NCBI RefSeq assembly: GCF_001553855.1
Contig: NZ_LQWV01000012.1
Location: 62,001 to 126,000, forward strand
Reading direction: 5' to 3'
DNA: 64,000 nucleotides
Source: Streptococcus gordonii
GTDB taxonomy: Bacteria; Bacillota; Bacilli; Lactobacillales; Streptococcaceae
Part shown: positions 62,270 through 64,000 of the stretch, in pieces
Position numbering within the stretch: the first letter of the stretch is position 1
How the letters are laid out: each line of letters starts with the position of its first letter
The notes under the pieces: generated by a model
The model's input: only the letters and a program-made list of their open reading frames with translations
What the model was told of the DNA's origin: nothing
Databases searched by the model: none
Made by a program: the position numbers and the translations under genes

Positions 62270-64000
62270 ATGGTTTTCATTAGTAAGGATAGCAGGTTTG
62301 CTTCTCGTTCTACTCTATCATTTCTTCCAGGGAGTGTTTCCTGGAGGCTTTATTGGGGTGGACGTTTTCTACGCATTTTCTGGATTTTTGATCACCTCAC
62401 TCCTGATTGATGAATTTGCTAAACGTCAAGAAATTGATATTTTAGGGTTTCTAAGACGACGTTTCTATAGGATTTTTCCGCCTTTGGTCTTTATGATTTT
62501 GATCACTCTGCCGTTTACCCTCCTCATTCGCAAAGATTTTGTGGCTGGTATTGGAACGCAGATAGCGGGTGCCCTAGGTTTTGTAACAAATTTCTATGAA
62601 ATTTTATCGGGCGGTAGCTACGAAAGTCAGTTTGTTCCTCATTTATTTGTACATACTTGGAGTCTGGCACTTGAGGTGCATTATTATATTTTGTGGGGAT
62701 TGGCAGTCTGGTTCTTGGCTAAGAAAAGTCGAAGCCTCGGCCAATTTCGAGGGATGATTTTTCTGATTTCGACAGGGATTTTCTTGTTTAGTTTTCTGTC
62801 CATGTTTGTAAGTAGCTTTTTCACTAAGAATTTTTCTTCTCTTTATTTTTCAAGCTGGACACATATCTTCCCCTTCTTTGCTGGGACAGCTTTAGCTACA
62901 GTTTCGGGTGTTCAAAGTGTAGGTGCAAATTTCAAGAAACTAGAACAATCTTGGAGCATGAAGCAGACGATAGCCACTATTGGTGGTGGTTTTGCTGTCT
63001 TAATTCTTCTAACCTTCCTGCTTCGTTTTGATAATATCTTCACTTATTTAGTCGGCTTTCTCCTAGCAACGATAGCTGCCTTGGCTATGATTTTGGGAGC
63101 TCGTGTTCTCCATGAAAAGACGCCGAAGCTGGCTGAGCCAATCTGGGTCACATTTATTGCTGATACGAGTTACGGTGTTTATCTCTTCCATTGGCCTTTT
63201 TACATTATTTTCAGTCAGCTGATGGGAAATGCAGGAGCAGTAGTATTAACTACTCTTCTATCCTTTGCCTTTGCAGCAGTCTCTTTCTATATTTTGGAAC
63301 CTGTTTTAGCGGGAAGAAAACCAGATTTGTTTGGTATTAAGCTCGATGTAAAATCAATTGCGAGACCGATTTTTTATAGTCTGATCCCTTTGGGGCTCAT
63401 CTGCTTCTTTATCATCTTTACTTCACCTAAGGTTGGAGCTTTTGAGGAAGACTTAATGATTAATGCCTTAAATCAAGCGGATAGTAAGATGCAATTAACC
63501 CGTAGCCAAGCGGATCAAACAACAGCTACTGATTACAATGTGGCGCCTGGAACGACCTTGATAGGTGATTCTGTAGCTTTGCGAGCTAATGACTGGTTAC
63601 AAGAAGCTATTCCTGGTGTGCAATTGGATGCAGCTGTCAGCCGAAATTTAGAAACAGGCTTAGAGGTTTATCAAACAGATATTAGCAACAAGGTTCTTCT
63701 GCAAAATGTAGTCCTTGCTTTAGGCGCTAATACAGTTCCTAATTACGAAGAAGTGCTTAATAAACTGGTTGAAAAACTTCCAAAAGGACACCGTTTAATC
63801 TTAGTGACTCCATATGATGGACGAGTTGCTGGAGATGAAAATAGTGATCTAGTAAAAACTCGGCAGTACCAATTGGAATTGGCGAAGAAATATGATTATG
63901 TCTACGTAGCAGATTGGTATCAAGCAGCTATTGATAATCCTGCTATCTGGTATGGAACGGATTATGTTCACTTTGGCACTGAGTCACAAAGCATTGCTGC
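62259..64000 (+). CDS. Acyltransferase 3 / SGNH-domain O-acetyltransferase, 3' truncated by window end
   Basis: At least 580 residues, still open at the right edge. Ten or so membrane helices form an acyltransferase-3 domain. The early conserved His is in VLLYHFFQGVFPGGFIGVD, followed by FYAFSGFLIT and RRRFYRIFPPL. An extracellular SGNH hydrolase-like domain follows from about residue 420, with GTTLIGDSVALRAN (catalytic Ser) and WYGTDYVHFGTES (Asp-x-x-His). This architecture matches OatA-type peptidoglycan O-acetyltransferases. The ATG lies in the end of the MORN gene. Confidence 0.9.
   Translation, partial: MRIKWFSLVRIAGLLLVLLYHFFQGVFPGGFIGVDVFYAFSGFLITSLLIDEFAKRQEIDILGFLRRRFYRIFPPLVFMILITLPFTLLIRKDFVAGIGTQIAGALGFVTNFYEILSGGSYESQFVPHLFVHTWSLALEVHYYILWGLAVWFLAKKSRSLGQFRGMIFLISTGIFLFSFLSMFVSSFFTKNFSSLYFSSWTHIFPFFAGTALATVSGVQSVGANFKKLEQSWSMKQTIATIGGGFAVLILLTFLLRFDNIFTYLVGFLLATIAALAMILGARVLHEKTPKLAEPIWVTFIADTSYGVYLFHWPFYIIFSQLMGNAGAVVLTTLLSFAFAAVSFYILEPVLAGRKPDLFGIKLDVKSIARPIFYSLIPLGLICFFIIFTSPKVGAFEEDLMINALNQADSKMQLTRSQADQTTATDYNVAPGTTLIGDSVALRANDWLQEAIPGVQLDAAVSRNLETGLEVYQTDISNKVLLQNVVLALGANTVPNYEEVLNKLVEKLPKGHRLILVTPYDGRVAGDENSDLVKTRQYQLELAKKYDYVYVADWYQAAIDNPAIWYGTDYVHFGTESQSIA

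Noticed and set aside
1..64000. CRISPR arrays, tRNA/rRNA genes, insertion sequences, prophage
   Set aside because: I looked for regularly spaced repeats, cloverleaf-like sequences, transposase motifs and phage genes and saw none.

Overview
The window is chromosomal DNA from a Streptococcus of the mitis/oralis/pneumoniae group. The evidence is close protein-level resemblance to pneumococcal BgaC, Dlt, Mal and RuvB proteins, strong Shine-Dalgarno sites, and short hairpin-plus-T terminators. A CiaR-type csRNA gene lies next to ruvB, as in pneumococcus. I see no tRNA, rRNA, CRISPR array, transposase or prophage. All family names come from recognising sequence by eye; no database search was run.

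Layout. 1-8954: the end of purH, then a host-glycan galactose operon (GntR regulator bgaR, divergent bgaC beta-galactosidase, mannose-family PTS IIB-IIC-IID-IIA, agaS, galM). 9049-10955: a minus-strand envelope-stress-like cluster of a PadR regulator, a DUF1700 membrane protein and a DUF4097 beta-repeat protein. 11166-15631: the D-alanylation operon dltX-A-B-C-D, including the 43-residue dltX. 15741-16226: a GNAT acetyltransferase. 16554-31365: a type VIIb secretion locus (esxA, esaA, essA, esaB, essB, essC) followed by an AT-rich cargo module. The cargo is a 111-aa helical protein, a 725-aa unknown protein, two 334-aa paralogous membrane-anchored proteins and a 121-aa helical protein. Base composition changes inside essC, at about 25740, and the AT-rich character continues through the cargo. 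Between the two paralogues lies a recombination scar made of pieces of both the 121-aa and the 725-aa genes.

31801-40160: a Cof-type phosphatase with a DeoR regulator, a Ser-rich lipoprotein preceded at a distance by a WalR-type box, an MFS transporter with a TetR regulator, a cation diffusion facilitator, and a second TetR regulator divergent from a YhgE/Pip protein. 40341-43036: a VTC-domain protein, a DUF4956 membrane protein and a Cthe_2159-like lipoprotein, behind a CiaR-type promoter. 43091-43351: a composite pseudogene made from a HAD hydrolase and an S66 peptidase. 43641-44685: a small membrane protein and nrdI. 44743-56637: the maltodextrin regulon (pullulanase, malR, malA, malD, malC, malX, and divergent malQ-malP) with MalR-like operators. 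56941-59490: an LPXTG protein with four pilin-type isopeptide repeats. 59603-64000: ruvB, a nucleotidyltransferase, a csRNA, a low-molecular-weight tyrosine phosphatase, a MORN-repeat membrane protein and a truncated OatA-like acyltransferase.

The most novel material is the EssC-linked cargo module with its duplication scar. Next are the inferred CiaR control of the VTC cluster and the csRNA after the nucleotidyltransferase gene. Several starts were moved from the longest ORF to a start with a proper ribosome-binding site: bgaC, the IID gene, padR, the GNAT gene, esxA, deoR, both tetR genes, pip, the Cthe_2159-like gene, malD, malC, malX, the pilin-like gene and the nucleotidyltransferase.
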